The translations under genes were made by a program, and so were the position numbers. Below the pieces are notes generated by a model, which saw only the letters and a program-made list of their open reading frames with translations, made no database searches and was not told the origin of the DNA. A stretch of DNA of 64,000 nt, taken from positions 79,828,361 through 79,892,360 of the forward strand of contig JALIGW010000004.1 of the NCBI GenBank assembly GCA_023053685.1, written 5' to 3'. The DNA is from Diadophis punctatus similis (Eukaryota > Chordata > Lepidosauria > Squamata > Dipsadidae). This document shows positions 1-11,959 of the stretch, piece after piece (positions within the stretch are counted from its first letter, which is position 1; each line of letters starts with the position of its first letter).

Positions 1-119
1 GCCCATTGCTCCTGAGCATCTTCAGTAGAGAGGTCCACGTCGCGTGTCGTGGCAAAATTTATCTCGCTGCCTTCAGTCCCGTGGAAGTAAATTGCATTTC
101 CATCTGACTGACAGCTATG
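1..119 (-). CDS. RELN: Reelin exon, partial (119 bp present)
   Basis: The acceptor TTCTTCTGCAG precedes CATAGCTG. It begins in phase 0, as the previous exon requires, and encodes [30 protein letters not shown] and STEDAQEQW before running off the window edge. This continues the reelin segment ahead of the first BNR/EGF repeat. No stop is seen. Confidence 0.94.
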
Positions 120-254
120 CTGCAGAAGAACACATGCAAGAAGGATCTATTAAGTCAATTTTGTACGTGAGCTTTGCGGGGGAAAAGTTGTATTATTTGA
201 TAAATGGCTTGTAACAGAAGATAAACTTAAAAAGAGATTGAGATTGATCCGCCC

Positions 255-627
255 AATGCTCAACCCAGCATTTCTGCTGCTAAGTGAAATGTTTATCCAG
301 TGAATTTTGCCCCATTTTGCGACCTTTCTTGCCACGGTTGTTAAGTGAATCACTGCAGTTGTTAAGTTAGGAACGCGGTTGTTAAGTGAATCTGGTTTCC
401 CCATTGACTTTCCTTGTCAGAAGGTCGCAAAATGGGATCATGTGACCCCAGGACACTGAAACCGTTGTAAATATGAGTCAGTTGCCAAGTGTCTGAATTT
501 TGATCACCTGACCATGGGGATGCGGCAACGGTCATAAGTGTGAAAAATTGTCATAAGTCACTTTTTTCAGTGCCGTTGTAACTTCGAATGGTCACTAAAT
601 GAACTGTTGCAAGTTGAGGACTACCTA
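255..627. mobile_element. Pogo/Tigger-like nonautonomous element, truncated
   Basis: The right end reads GTTGAGGACTACCTATA and the body has the family's repeated phrase about gttaagtgaatc. Full copies in this window start CAGGTAGTCC, end GGACTACCTG and sit between TA dinucleotides, which indicates the Tc1/mariner-pogo superfamily. The left end is missing here. Confidence 0.7.
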
Positions 628-903
628 TAATTAATCATTTCTCTAACACAATTATTTTAATTTAAAACTCTACCAGACATTACAAAAGTCCATCCTATTT
701 TGGTTACTATTCATCATGGCAACCCTACATTTGTCAAACACAATTAGGTATACACACAGGGCATTTGATGCACATTAAAAAAAAGACAAAACTTTAATTA
801 CATTGCCACTTTGATTTTTTTAAACACACATACAAACACACGCACACACAAGTAGATGTCCCTGTGTGATAGAGGCCTTCAAACTTGGCAACTTTAAGAC
901 TTG

Positions 904-1163
904 TGGACTTCAATTCCTCCTCCTCTTCTTCCTTTCCTCCTCCTTTCCTCCTCCTCCTCCTCTTCCTCCTCCTTCTTCCTCATTTCCCTTCTTCTTTCCT
1001 CCTCCTCCTCCTCCCCTCCTCCTCCTCCTCCTCCTTCTTCCTTGTTTCCCTTCTCCTTTCCTCCTCTTCCTCCTCCTCCTCCTCCTCCTCCTCCCCCCCT
1101 CCCCCTCCTTCTTCCTCGTTTCCCTTCTCCTCCTCCCCTCCTCCTCCTCTTCTTCCTCCTCCA
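904..1163 (+). repeat. (CCT)n polypyrimidine tract
   Basis: About 260 bases of nearly pure pyrimidine built from CCT/TCCT units, with TTTCCTCC interruptions. Open in several frames only because it is low complexity. It is a strong purine/pyrimidine strand asymmetry that could form triplex DNA. Confidence 0.95.
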
Positions 1164-2418
1164 CCACCATTTTGGGCGTTGAGGGAGATACAACATTCAT
1201 CCACTCGTTGATTTCACCCCAAATTTGAAATTTCTTTAATAAGCATAACAGTAAAGCAATGCATCATTTTTATATATTAAAAATAGCCTCTCATAACTTC
1301 CAGTTTGCAGCTTCAGGATGCCTCCACTGGATGCATCTGGACTAAAGTCCTTCATTTACTTGATTCGAAGGTTTTGTGATAGCTCTCGTCTTTCTGAATT
1401 CTCAATTCCACCTCTGGAATATTGCTCTTCCCCGTACCAATACTTAAATCTAATCAAAATTTATCTGAAAGATTGGTTAGCAGCTTAATGGACATGAAAT
1501 TTCTCTCAGACAATTAGAGCTCCACGAAGATGTTTATTTTTTTTAAACAACTCTGGTTATTTTGGGATGAGCTTGTCCAGTGTGTGGACAGTACCCGTTT
1601 GCAACAGGCTGGTGTTAAATGGAAAGAAATCTGCCCACTGCCCTTCTACCTTTACTTTAATGGAGAGTCATCGATTTTCTCCATTAAGAAATTGTCATTC
1701 ACCCACCCAGCAGGAAAAGCAATTAAAAAAACAAACAAAATCCCAGCCTGTCTGGTTGCATCGACTACAGAACTAAAGTGCCTTTTCAAAATGCAAGTTA
1801 GACTATTATTTGCAACGAACCAAGTGGCAAGCTTCAATTGCGCTCCGTTTTGTAATCACTGTCACATATTAAACGATTGTTTTTACCACTTCTGATCCTT
1901 CACAGAGTGGTTTTTAATTAAAACCTATGCCGTGCAAATTGATTAAATACGAGGGGAAAGAAAAATTAAGATGGAAAGAAATTAATTAAAAAGGTACTGT
2001 GTACACAAATATGAATTCGATATCTTGCGTTGCCAGGAACAAATTATAATATTTTTATTTATTTTAATTTTAAGACTGCAATTCGAAATCCATCCATTTG
2101 AAAGTTACCCCCATGAAAGCAAGGAATAATTCCTGAGTTATAATATTGCACTGTAAAACTGATTGCATATTAATGGAAAGTTGTAACTTTGATACACCTT
2201 AATGCATTTACAGTTATGTATTTAAAAGTAATTGCTGTTTTTTTTTAAAAAAAAATAATGGTTTACAAGGTTGAAATACAAAGGGAATAATTCAGGCTTT
2301 TTCATAATTAAAAGGAACATATAACTAGGATTAAAGCTGCTCTTTATTGAGCAAAAATGAAAGGTTTAATTACTTTTGATGTGATATATAGATGAGAAGT
2401 TGTTATAGCTAACAACTA

Positions 2419-2817
2419 CTGTATTTTTTGGAGTATTAGACGCACCATTTCCCCCCCTAAAAAGGCTGAAAATTTGGGTGCGTCTTATACTCTGAATGTA
2501 GCTTTTTTGGAGCTTTTTCCCCCAGCCCTAACGATCTTCCCGGCTCTTCCCGGCTTGCAGGCTTGTTTTCATTGCTACTCCCTCCAAAAAAGGTTTTTTC
2601 AGCCCTAATGAGGTGCGGCTTGCAGGCTTGTTTTCATTGCTACTCCCTCCGAAGAAGGTTTTTTTAAGCCCTAACCAGGGGATAAAATAATGTGCTGAAG
2701 CTGACCAGACTAAGGACGCTAGCCAGATGAATACCTGGTAGTTAGATTCCCCCCCCCTATTTTCCTCCCCCAAATGCGTCTTATACTCCGGTGCATCTTA
2801 TACTCCGAAAAATACGG
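2419..2817. mobile_element. Tc1/mariner-type MITE with TIR CCGTATTTTTCGGAG
   Basis: Ends CTGTATTTTTTGGAGTATTA and CTCCGAAAAATACGG are flanked by TA on both sides. Just inside the left end is GACGCACC, then a reverse copy GGGTGCGTCTTATACTC, so each terminus can fold on itself. The interior shares a segment with the copies at 29.2, 33.7 and 53.6 kb. Confidence 0.8.
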
Positions 2818-3154
2818 TAGTTAACATCAACTGATCTTGAATAGTTAAGCAGGGTTAGATCCAATTAATATTTGAACAGGGGATTATTAGGAAGATCAAT
2901 CACATTAGCAAACTAATTGTCAAAAACAACAACAACACCAAATACATAGATGTCCATTTAGTCACCAGGAGCTGAGTATAAATTCACGGGCAGTTGCGAA
3001 GCAGCCATCCAAAAATTTAATCCATTGCTGCTTTATATAAGTTTACTTTTCCTTATACAACTTAATCGTGGAACTAATGAATTTTCCCATTCCCACAATT
3101 GTTACAGTATTTGTAGATGAGGAGTCCATTAAAAAAAACACTAAGAAAGGAGCA

Positions 3155-3300
3155 CAGGTAGTCCTTGAGTTACGATCACAAGTGTTACCAACTTCAGGAA
3201 TGCCGTGATTCACTTAACCACTGTGACAGGGAAGATCATAAAATAGGGCAACGTTCACTTAAGCAACTGCCTCTGACTCAAGGTGACAAACATATTAAGC
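3155..3300. mobile_element. Pogo/Tigger-like element, left end only
   Basis: Starts CAGGTAGTCCTTGAGTTACG and keeps the diagnostic cacttaacc/gggcaacg phrases before diverging. 3' truncated. Confidence 0.6.
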
Positions 3301-3410
3301 ATAGCTTGCTCCTCTTGTTTTCCTCACAGAAACAATCTTACGAGCTGGGTTGGACTGGGAGAGAGAGTGACTGGGCCAAAGTCACTGAGCTAGTTTTTAT
3401 GGTTAGAAAT

Positions 3411-5112
3411 ATAATATATTCTAGTAGCTGGATACCTGTGCTTCGCTACAAAACTATGTGATTGGGATTGATAAATTGACAGTTAAAGCTTGAACATTAA
3501 TGAGTAGTTAGGATCGTCCTCTCCTCTCCCCTTCTCTCCCTCAGGCTTGGCCCACAGAAGCCTCTCCTCTCCCCTTCTCTCCCTCAGGCTTGGCCCACAG
3601 AAGCCTCTCCTCTCCCCTTCTCTCCCTCAGGCTTGCCCCACAGAAGCCTCTCCTCTCCCCTTCTCTCCCTCAGGCTTGGCCCACAGAAGCCTCTCCTCTC
3701 CCCTTCTCTCCCTCAGGCTTGCCCCACAGAAGCCTCTCCTCTCCCCTTCTCTCCCTCAGGCTTGGCCCACAGAAGCTTCTCCTCTCCCCTTCTCTCCCTC
3801 AGGCTTGCCCCACAGAAGCCTCTCCTCTCCCCTTCTCTCCCTCAGGCTTGGCCCACAGAAGCCTCTCCTCTCCCCTTCTCTCCCTCAGGCTTGGCCCACA
3901 GAAGCCTCTCCTCTCCCCTTCTCTCCCTCAGGCTTGGCCCACAGAAGCCTCTCCTCTCCCCTTCTCTCCCCCAGGCTTGGCCCACAGAAGCCTCTCCTCT
4001 CCCCTTCTCTCCCTCAGGCTTGGCCCACAGAAGCCTCTCCTCTCCCCTTCTCTCCCTCAGGCTTGCCCCACAGAAGCCTCTCCTCTCCCCTTCTCTCCCT
4101 CAGGCTTGGCCCACAGAAGCCTCTCCTCTCCCCTTCTCTCCCTCAGGCTTGGCCCACAGAAGCCTCTCCTCTCCCCTTCTCTCCCTCAGGCTTGCCCCAC
4201 AGAAGCCTCTCCTCTCCCCTTCTCTCCCCCAGGCTTGGCCCACAGAAGCCTCTCCTCTCCCCTTCTCTCCCTCAGGCTTGGCCCACAGAAGCCTCTCCTC
4301 TCCCCTTCTCTCCCTCAGGCTTGGCCCACAGAAGCCTCTCCTCTCCCCTTCTCTCCCCCAGGCTTGGCCCACAGAAGCCTCTCCTCTCCCCTTCTCTCCC
4401 TCAGGCTTGCCCCACAGAAGCCTCTCCTCTCCCCTTCTCTCCCTCAGGCTTGCCCCACAGAAGCCTCTCCTCTCCCCTTCTCTCCCTCAGGCTTGGCCCA
4501 CAGAAGCCTCTCCTCTCCCCTTCTCTCCCTCAGGCTTGCCCCACAGAAGCCTCTCCTCTCCCCTTCTCTCCCTCAGGCTTGGCCCACAGAAGCCTCTCCT
4601 CTCCCCTTCTCTCCCTCAGGCTTGCCCCACAGAAGCTTCTCCTCTCTTATCCGCCTTCTCTCCCTCAGGCTGGCCCCATTGATCCTCTCCTATCCCCCTT
4701 TTTCCCTCAGGCTTGCCCCACAGAAGCCTATCTTATCCCCTTCTCTCCCTTTCAGGTGGGGAGGGGGAGTAGAAGGTCTAACTCCTTAGCATGGAGTAGC
4801 ATGTCTAAACTCCCAGCCCGCAGGCCGGATGAGTCACGCACTGGCCACGCCCACTGGCAGTTGGAACAGAGTTCTTTTCAGGTGGGAAGGGGAAGTAGAA
4901 CATCTAACTCCTTAGCATCAGTATATATTCTTATATACTGTATATAAGAAATACTAATGATCTGATGGTCATTTTGAAAAATCCCTTCTTAGCGAGCACC
5001 TAGAAGCCAAGGGGAACATACGTGCCAAGTTTCAAGTTTGTAGGCTTTACAGTTCTGGAGATTTCGTGATGATGTGTGAGTGGCATTTGGCTTTTATATA
5101 TATAGATTATAT
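3411..5112. repeat. Unidentified interspersed repeat hosting the minisatellite
   Basis: The left edge has a phrase about a GATACCTGTGCTTCGCTAC and the right edge a phrase about GGAACATACGTGCC, which I associate with a common squamate repeat but cannot name. A direct repeat (4750-4792 and 4874-4918, core tctaactccttagcat) lies between the minisatellite and the right edge. Confidence 0.4.
3514..4760 (+). repeat. 43-bp minisatellite, about 26 near-identical units
   Basis: Tandem 43-bp units contain CTTGGCCCACAGAAGCC followed by a CT-rich tract ending CCCTCAGG. Units differ mainly at TTGGCCC/TTGCCCC, CCTCAG/CCCCAG and GCCTCT/GCTTCT. Units 27-28 (4664-4756) are degenerate. Because 43 is not a multiple of 3 and the unit has no stop in any forward frame, all three frames stay open for more than 1 kb; these frames are not genes. 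Confidence 0.97.
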
Positions 5113-5242
5113 ATAATAATACTAGACTGTATGGTTTCTATTTTCAAAAACAGATGCCTAGCTCCATGCGGCATGAAGCGTAATGGGAATAAATGCCAGA
5201 TGGGGATTAATTTGACAAATTTAATTTACCTTCTAAAATTCT

Positions 5243-5273
5243 ATGGAGGGAGGGAGGGAGGGAGGGAGAGAGG

Positions 5274-5340
<67 letters not shown>

Positions 5341-5356
5341 AGGGAGAGAGAGAGAG
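5243..5356 (+). repeat. (GGGA)n/(GA)n microsatellite
   Basis: Short GGGA units pass into a long GA run and then GGAGAG variants. Confidence 0.95.
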
Positions 5357-5971
5357 GAAAGGTTAATCAACTAATGCACTGTCCTGACAGATAGATACTT
5401 TACACTCTGTTGGTTTTGAAAGGGAATATCGACAAGCGTTTTACGAGAACCTCAGTCCATATTTAATCTCTAATTCACCCACTTTTGATGTAAGCCTTAA
5501 TCGGAGATGCACACAACAGTGGAACAAGAGTAGATCAACTGAACAGCGTAAAGGGTGGCCGATTATACATGTATATTCCATTAAGAGAGATTGCTCCATA
5601 GAACAATGTGAGTAGGGAGGAAGGGAAGGCACCGTAAAATAAAAGATATTAGAAAAGAATTGAGCCATCATAATTATATGAATAGGCACGGCCGGCAAAA
5701 TTGCATTTCCGGATTGCATGCTAAATATTTCAACACAGGTTTAGATATTTGTATTAGCAATTTAGGAACATTTCAAAAACATATTGTTGTTGAAGTACTA
5801 TTCAAACATCACACTATAAAATGTTTTTTATAGAGGAACAAAAAAATCCCATATTGGTTGTATTATAGGACACACCTATGTTCTCCAACTTGCAAAAAAA
5901 TATGATCAGTGTCACTAAGGAATCTTTATAAGGCACTATGTATATGGTGGTTTTTAAAAAATACACAATTA

Positions 5972-6333
5972 CGGTATTTTTCGGAGTATAAGACGCACCT
6001 TTTTCCCCCCTAAAAGAGGATGAAAATCTGGGTGCGTCTTATACACTGAATGTAGCCCCGCCCAGCCTCTGAAATGGAGCTTTGCAAGGCTAAAACAACC
6101 TCTCAAACCGAGCTTTGCAAGGCTGAAAAAGCAGCCTCTGAAATGGACCTTTGCAAGCCTGAAAACAACCTCTCAAACTGAGCTTTGCAAGGCTAATATA
6201 CCTGTTCCAGGCTGTTTGCTAAGGACACTAGCCAGATGGATGCTGGTAGGCAGAATTTTTTTTTCTTATTTTCCTTCCCAAAAACTAAGGTGCATCTTAT
6301 ACTCCGGTGCGTCTTATACTCCGAAAAATACGG
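5972..6333. mobile_element. Tc1/mariner-type MITE (full copy)
   Basis: TA flanks both ends, with CGGTATTTTTCGGAG left and CTCCGAAAAATACGG right. The interior has four repeats of a roughly 30-base phrase around gagctttgcaaggct, unlike the other copies. Confidence 0.85.
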
Positions 6334-6365
6334 TACCTATACTTCATAAGGAGACACCATTTTAC

Positions 6366-7040
<675 letters not shown>

Positions 7041-7041
<1 letters not shown>

Positions 7042-7200
7042 ACTTTATTTTCACTTTGAATGTAGACTAATCAGCATACATTAAAATAAAATTTCATTGC
7101 ATACAGTTCTCAAAGGGTCACCACCTCCAATATAAACTACATAAACATGACAAAATAAATACATAAACAAACAAACAGACAAACAGACAAACATATACCC
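7041..7200 (-). mobile_element. L2-like LINE 3' end (antisense), tail is the GATA array
   Basis: AACTTTATTTTCACTTTG, then AAAATAAAATTTCATTG and CATACAGTTCTCAAAGGG, match the copy at 33.6 kb and the typical 3' end of L2-like LINEs read in antisense. The tail position is occupied by (GATA)n, i.e. (TATC)n on the element strand. Confidence 0.55.
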
Positions 7201-7416
7201 ACATATATTCTATGACACAGAGAAACAACAGCAGTCTAGTTCAATGTATGTATGTACATGTCGAGAAGAAACGAATCTTGCGAGGTGGAAAAGGAACAGT
7301 GAAATTACTAGGTATACTCTTCATGAGTCAGAATGCAAGACTAAAAATCCATAAAGGCTTAGACCCTCTCCAAGGTACTTTTCCAACAGAGGTGTAAGTC
7401 AAGGGCTACCTGTACT

Positions 7417-7674
7417 TAGTGGTGAAATCCAAATTTTTTTACTACCGGTTCTGTGGGCGTGGCTTGGTGGGCATGGCTTGGTGGGTGTGGCAGGGGAAGG
7501 ATTCTGCAAAATCCCCATTCCCTCTCCACTCCTGGGGGAAGGGTATTGCAAAATCCCCATTCCCTCCCCACTCTGGGGCCAGCCAGAGGTGGTATTTGCC
7601 GGTTCTCCGAACTACTCAAAATTTCCGCTACCGGTTCTCCAGAACCTGTCAGAACCTGCTGGATTTCACCCCTG
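7417..7674. mobile_element. Nonautonomous hAT, family A
   Basis: Ends TAGTGGTGAAATCC and GGATTTCACCCCTG, with an 8-bp target duplication CCTGTACT on both sides. Inner sequence has CTACCGGTTCTGTGGGCGTG. It landed at the end of a pogo-like fragment. Confidence 0.85.
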
Positions 7675-7924
7675 CCTGTACTGCTTTGCTAGACAGATGG
7701 CCTTTATTCTTCTATACTGTAAATTAAACTTTCATTTGATAACCCGATATGAAACACACAAAGCTATATTGTGTGGTGATGGGTGGTAAAAATGAAATAA
7801 TTAGAGGAGACAGCTCTCTTTCCTCTTTTGGGGTTTCATCTCAAACAGAGTTTATTGCTCAGGAGAGAAGCTAATACTTCATGGAGTCAACTAATTGCAA
7901 ATTAGAAATCAAAATTAAGCAAAC

Positions 7925-8165
7925 CTTAATCGTGGCTCCAGGGAAAAACAGCCAGTTTCCCGTATCCACAGGATCGAGATTGTCTTCTAAAACGATTTGT
8001 CTGTGAGCGGCGTTGATGATCAAGATATTGTCTAACGCCCAGCAGGATTCGTACACGTCACCTACATGTACATATTCCTGCTTCCACTGAAATTGAATAT
8101 TTTCTCCTTTGGCTTCTTCGGGGAGATACAGAATGTGGATGATGGTGCTGACGTTAGAAGGAGCT
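7925..8165 (-). CDS. RELN: Reelin exon (241 bp)
   Basis: The largest complete exon here. One base completes Arg, then 80 codons begin [10 protein letters not shown], pass through QFQWKQE and [11 protein letters not shown], and end [17 protein letters not shown]. The donor is GTTTGC. The acceptor CATACAG lies only about 24 bases from a 137-base (ATT)n tract, which is (AAT)n on the transcribed sense, so a classical pyrimidine tract is poor. NVS is a possible glycosylation sequon. The WALDN motif is the type that recurs in reelin repeat subdomains. Confidence 0.96.
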
Positions 8166-8191
8166 CTGTATGACACGAGTAGGCAAAATGA

Positions 8192-8328
<137 letters not shown>

Positions 8329-8558
8329 TAATTGCTCACGTAGCCATGGCATGTAAACAAAGATCATAACTTGATACTCAAGAAAATCCTATCTTTCCCA
8401 TCAAACAGTTCGATTCTAGGCAACGAGTTAATCTTGAAATATTTGTTGAAATAAAAAATGAAATTGCATTTGGCTGAAACGGTGTCCTAAAAGTAATTTG
8501 TAAAGACCAACAATGTTATACATGGAGTCCTCAACTTTTGACCAAAAAAATTATGTTG

Positions 8559-8609
8559 CTATTTTCCTCCCCAAAAACTAAGGTGCGTCTTATACTCCGA
8601 AAAATACGG
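8559..8609. mobile_element. Tc1/mariner-type MITE, right end only
   Basis: AAGGTGCGTCTTATACTCC then GAAAAATACGG and TA. The rest of the element is absent. Confidence 0.7.
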
Positions 8610-8688
8610 TATATTCCCCAGGATTCAGATTGCCTTCCACAAAGTCTTGAAAACCTGTTTTCCCACCCTGCTGGGCATTTGTCTAGAG

Positions 8689-9120
8689 CAGGGGTGTCAA
8701 ACTCAAGGCCCGGGGCCCGGATCCGGCCCATGGGGTGCTTAGATCTGGCCCACGGGGCTGTCCTGGAAACAGAAAATGCCCCTAGCTCCGTTTTCACTGA
8801 GGGCTGCAGGAGGCTGTTCCGGCAGAAAACGGAACCCAGGTGGGCCACGCACACTCCTCCCAAGCTCTGTTTTTGCTGGCAGAGGGCTAGCAAAACAAAC
8901 TACTAGCGAAAGTGCATTTGATCACAAGGCAAGGCGGCATCGAGAAATTCCTCTGCTAGAGACAATGGATCTCCCCGGCCTTGCCCAGGCCACCACAGGT
9001 GCCCCTGACATGAGTGACATCAATCTGGCCACGTCCACCCTAGCCATGCCCTCCCTGGTCCCCTGAGGTCAAACACAACCCTGAGGCGGCCCTCAATGAA
9101 ATCGAGTTTGACACCCCTAC
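8689..9120. mobile_element. Nonautonomous hAT, family D (CAGGGGTGTCAAACTC)
   Basis: Ends CAGGGGTGTCAAACTCA and GAGTTTGACACCCCTA, with flanking TCTAGAGC duplicated. GC-rich interior with gcccacggggc. Confidence 0.85.
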
Positions 9121-9506
9121 TCTAGAGCTTATGTGGTAAAAGGTTTTGAAATTGAAATATATTTGTGGCTTGGCTTCAGTTTTTCATTTTGTGGTGTATT
9201 CCTTTGTGTTTATTGTTGATTAAGTTTGTATGTTTTTAGCCCTTCGTAAGCCGCTCAGAGTCGCAGAAATATAAACTAATATATCTAAACTGTCCCTCTA
9301 ATACAGGCTTCTAAAAAATTCAAATCTGTATTTTTGTTATTTTAGATGTATTCATTTTAATTTAGCGTATGAAAACATAGTTAACACGCTTCTTTAAAAA
9401 AAAAAAACAAAGCAAAATTTCAACACCGAAATAAAACACCCAACAGCCACACCTTTGTAAAACATTGCAGGAAAAAAAGAAGTGCCGAGAAAGGGTTATA
9501 ACAAAC

Positions 9507-9603
9507 CTAATTTTCTCCAGTTGAATCCAATCTTCTGAATTATTCTTCGAATAGGAGACAATGATGTCTGGATCGGAGTAACTAAAACGGCACGAACCTG
9601 ACC
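9507..9603 (-). CDS. RELN: Reelin exon (97 bp)
   Basis: The acceptor TTCTCCACAG precedes GGTCAGG, and the donor is GTTTGT, a weaker match than GTAAGT. It finishes Gly, then gives 31 codons including [17 protein letters not shown] and DWIQLEKI, and leaves two bases of an Arg codon. NNS is a possible glycosylation sequon. The [11 protein letters not shown] and DWIQLEKIR blocks are hallmark reelin sequence. The next intron is short (1.34 kb). Confidence 0.95.
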
Positions 9604-10052
9604 CTGTGGAGAACAATAACGATAGAAGTATTTATAGCCCTGTTAAGTGATACATTATCCTTTCGACATTCTCTTATGAGAGAATCCTTGCCACTATTCT
9701 TAATTTTCCATATTTCAATTTATTTATTTTTTGGATCGATGGTGAGTTTTGCTGTGCTCTGTTGTTGGCGGAAAAACGTATAATAATGCATGCTCCCTGA
9801 GTTAGGAATAACTTAGGGAAGATAAATCACAGCAGACCAGCATAATCTGTGGTAGATTTCCCAGGAGAGGGTATAATAAATTACTAAACACTCCCTTATT
9901 CAAAATGCACACACAAGGCATGGTATAGCAAAAATGAAGTGCCACACGCCGTACTTGCCAAGGTACACAGTGAAATACGGCAGTACGTGACAGGGGTCCC
10001 TAATGCATAAAAGAAAAACTGATCTCGTAACCGTTGGATGATCTTAGTTATA

Positions 10053-10545
10053 TAGGTAGTCCTTGATTACTACCATAATTGGCACAGAACTTCCATCACG
10101 AAGCAAAGCAATTAAATGAGTTGCGCCCAATTTTACGACTATTTTTACTGTGGTTATTAAACAAAGAGCTGTGGTGGCACAGTGGTTGGAATGCAGCATT
10201 GCAGGCTAACTCTGCCGACTGTTAGGAGTTCGTTCCTCACCGGCTCAAGGTTGACTCAGCCTTCCATCCTTCCCAGGTGGGTAAAATGAGGACCCAGATT
10301 GTTGAGGGGCAAAATGGTGACTCTGTAAACGGCTTAGAGGGGGCTGCAAAGCACTGTGAGGCGGTATATAAGTGCTGTTGCTAATTTACATGGTTGTTAA
10401 GCAAATCTGGCATTGACTTTGCTTGTTGGAAAATTGCAAATAGTGATCATATAAGGTCGGGACCATCATAAAGACAGGCTGGTTGCCAAGCATCTGAATG
10501 TTGATCATGAGATCATGGGGATGTTGCAGTGGTTATAAGTGCAAG
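10053..10545. mobile_element. Pogo/Tigger-like element split by a SINE
   Basis: The left part, 10053-10165, starts TAGGTAGTCCTTGATTAC. The body resumes at about 10386 (ggttgttaagcaaatctgg) and ends near gttataagtgc. The SINE at 10166-10385 separates the parts. Confidence 0.7.
10166..10385 (+). mobile_element. tRNA-derived squamate SINE
   Basis: The A-box-like TGGCACAGTGG is near the start, and the B-box region around gttcgttcctc is degenerate. The conserved core CTCAAGGTTGACTCAGCC and GGACCCAGATTG and the tail GGCGGTATATAAGTGC follow. The 3' part resembles an L2-type LINE end, as expected for a LINE-mobilised SINE. Confidence 0.85.
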
Positions 10546-10834
10546 GACCTGTTTGGTCGCCATGATGTAAAAAAGATGTTGAGGCTCTAGAAAGAGTGCA
10601 GAGAAGAGCAAAAAGATGATTAGGGGATTGGAGGCTAAAACATATAAAGAACAGTTACTGGAACTGGGTATGTCTAGTCTGATGAAAAGAAGGACTAGGG
10701 CGGACATGATAGCAGTGTTCCAATATCTCAGGGGCTGCCACAAAGAAGAGGGAGTCAAACTATTCTCCAAAGCACCTGAAGGCCAGACAAGAAGCAACGG
10801 ATGGAAGCTATTCAAGGGGAGAAGCAACCTAGAA

Positions 10835-11194
10835 CAGTGGTCCCCAACCCCCGGTCCGTGGCCCGGTACCGGTCCGCAGAACAAATGGTACTGGGCCGCC
10901 CTGCTACTGCGTCTTCTGTGCAGCGGCGGTGGCGGGTCCTGCGACTTTTGCGAGTCCTGCGAGTCCCGATAATAAGCGCAGGGACGGGACTCCTGCGTCT
11001 GCCGACGTGCCCCGGCCCAGCTGATCAGCGTGGGGGCGGGGCTTCTGTGCGCGGCTCATCAGTATTGAAAGTAACATGAGATTGTTTTGATTTAATAATC
11101 AACGCGACGCCGCAAACCCCTCCCCCCCAGTGGGCCGCGGAAAAATTATCAAACGTTGACCGGTCCACGGCAATAAAAAGGTTGGGGACCACTG
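10835..11194. mobile_element. Nonautonomous hAT, family C (CAGTGGTCCCCAACC)
   Basis: Ends CAGTGGTCCCCAACC and GGTTGGGGACCACTG with exact target duplication ACCTAGAA. CpG-rich interior. Confidence 0.93.
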
Positions 11195-11262
11195 ACCTAG
11201 AACTAAGGAGAAATTTCCTGACAGTTAGAACAATTAACCAGTGGAACAACTTTCCTCCAGAA

Positions 11263-11564
11263 CAGGAGTGAAATCTAGCAGGTTCTGACAGGTTCTAGAG
11301 AACCAGTAGCAGAAATTTTGAGTAGTTCGGAGAACCGGCAAATACCACCTCTGGCTGGCCCCAGAGTGGGGTGAGAATGGAGATTTTGCAATATCCTTCC
11401 CCCAGGAGTGGGGAAGGAATGGGATTTTGCAATATCCTTCCCCTGGAGTGGGGTGGGAATGGAGATTTTTCAGTATCCCTCCCCTGCCACGCACACCAAG
11501 CCACACCACACTCACCAAGCACGCGCACAGAACTGGTAGTAACAAAATTTGGATTTCACCACTG
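11263..11564. mobile_element. Nonautonomous hAT, family A, in CR1
   Basis: Ends CAGGAGTGAAATC and GGATTTCACCACTG, with exact target duplication CTCCAGAA. It interrupts the CR1 phrase for the NNFPPE–VVYAPTLEVF region. Confidence 0.93.
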
Positions 11565-11959
11565 CTCCAGAAGTTGTGTATGCTCCAACACTGGAAGTTT
11601 TTTAGAAGAGATTGGAGAACCATTTGTCTGAAGTGGTGTAGGATATCCTGCCTAAGCAGGGGGTTGGACTAGAAGACCTCCAAGGTCCCTTCCAACTCTG
11701 TTATTCTATTCTATTCTAAGTCATATTTTCCAGCACCATTGTGACTGTCGTAAGATGATAACAACCTGTAGACTCTCTCAACTAAGTAGAGCCAACTTAT
11801 TCATCTCCCAGAGAACAGTATGGTATAGGAAGTTTATCACTGATGACAGGTCTAAATATACTGTGTCATATTTTCCCTTCCTAGCATGTATTATTAACTG
11901 TTAGGCATATCTGCCTCTGCAAGAAAGTCACCTTTAAAGGCATAGAAAATAAAATCATC

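Larger units (their letters stand above)
10576..11720 (+). mobile_element. CR1 LINE 3' fragment carrying two hAT insertions
   Basis: Encodes the CR1 ORF2 C-terminal motifs (MIRGLEAKTY, then KRRTRADMIAVFQYLRG) with breaks. It ends with the antisense of the CR1 signature (GGACTAGAAGACCTCCAAGG) and TATTCTATTCTATTCT. Two hAT elements interrupt it at 10835-11194 and 11263-11564. Confidence 0.88.

Noticed and set aside
866..1228. Proline/serine-rich frames
   Set aside because: Low-complexity CCT tract, open in several frames on both strands.
1530..1895. 121-codon plus-strand frame
   Set aside because: No recognisable domain; intronic and on the opposite strand to reelin; probably chance.
3547..4947. 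Three overlapping open frames of 350-466 codons
   Set aside because: They are the same 43-base unit read in three frames; the period is not a multiple of three and no start or domain is meaningful.
5441..5719. 92-codon minus-strand frame
   Set aside because: No family, splice or conservation signal; length is compatible with chance in this region.
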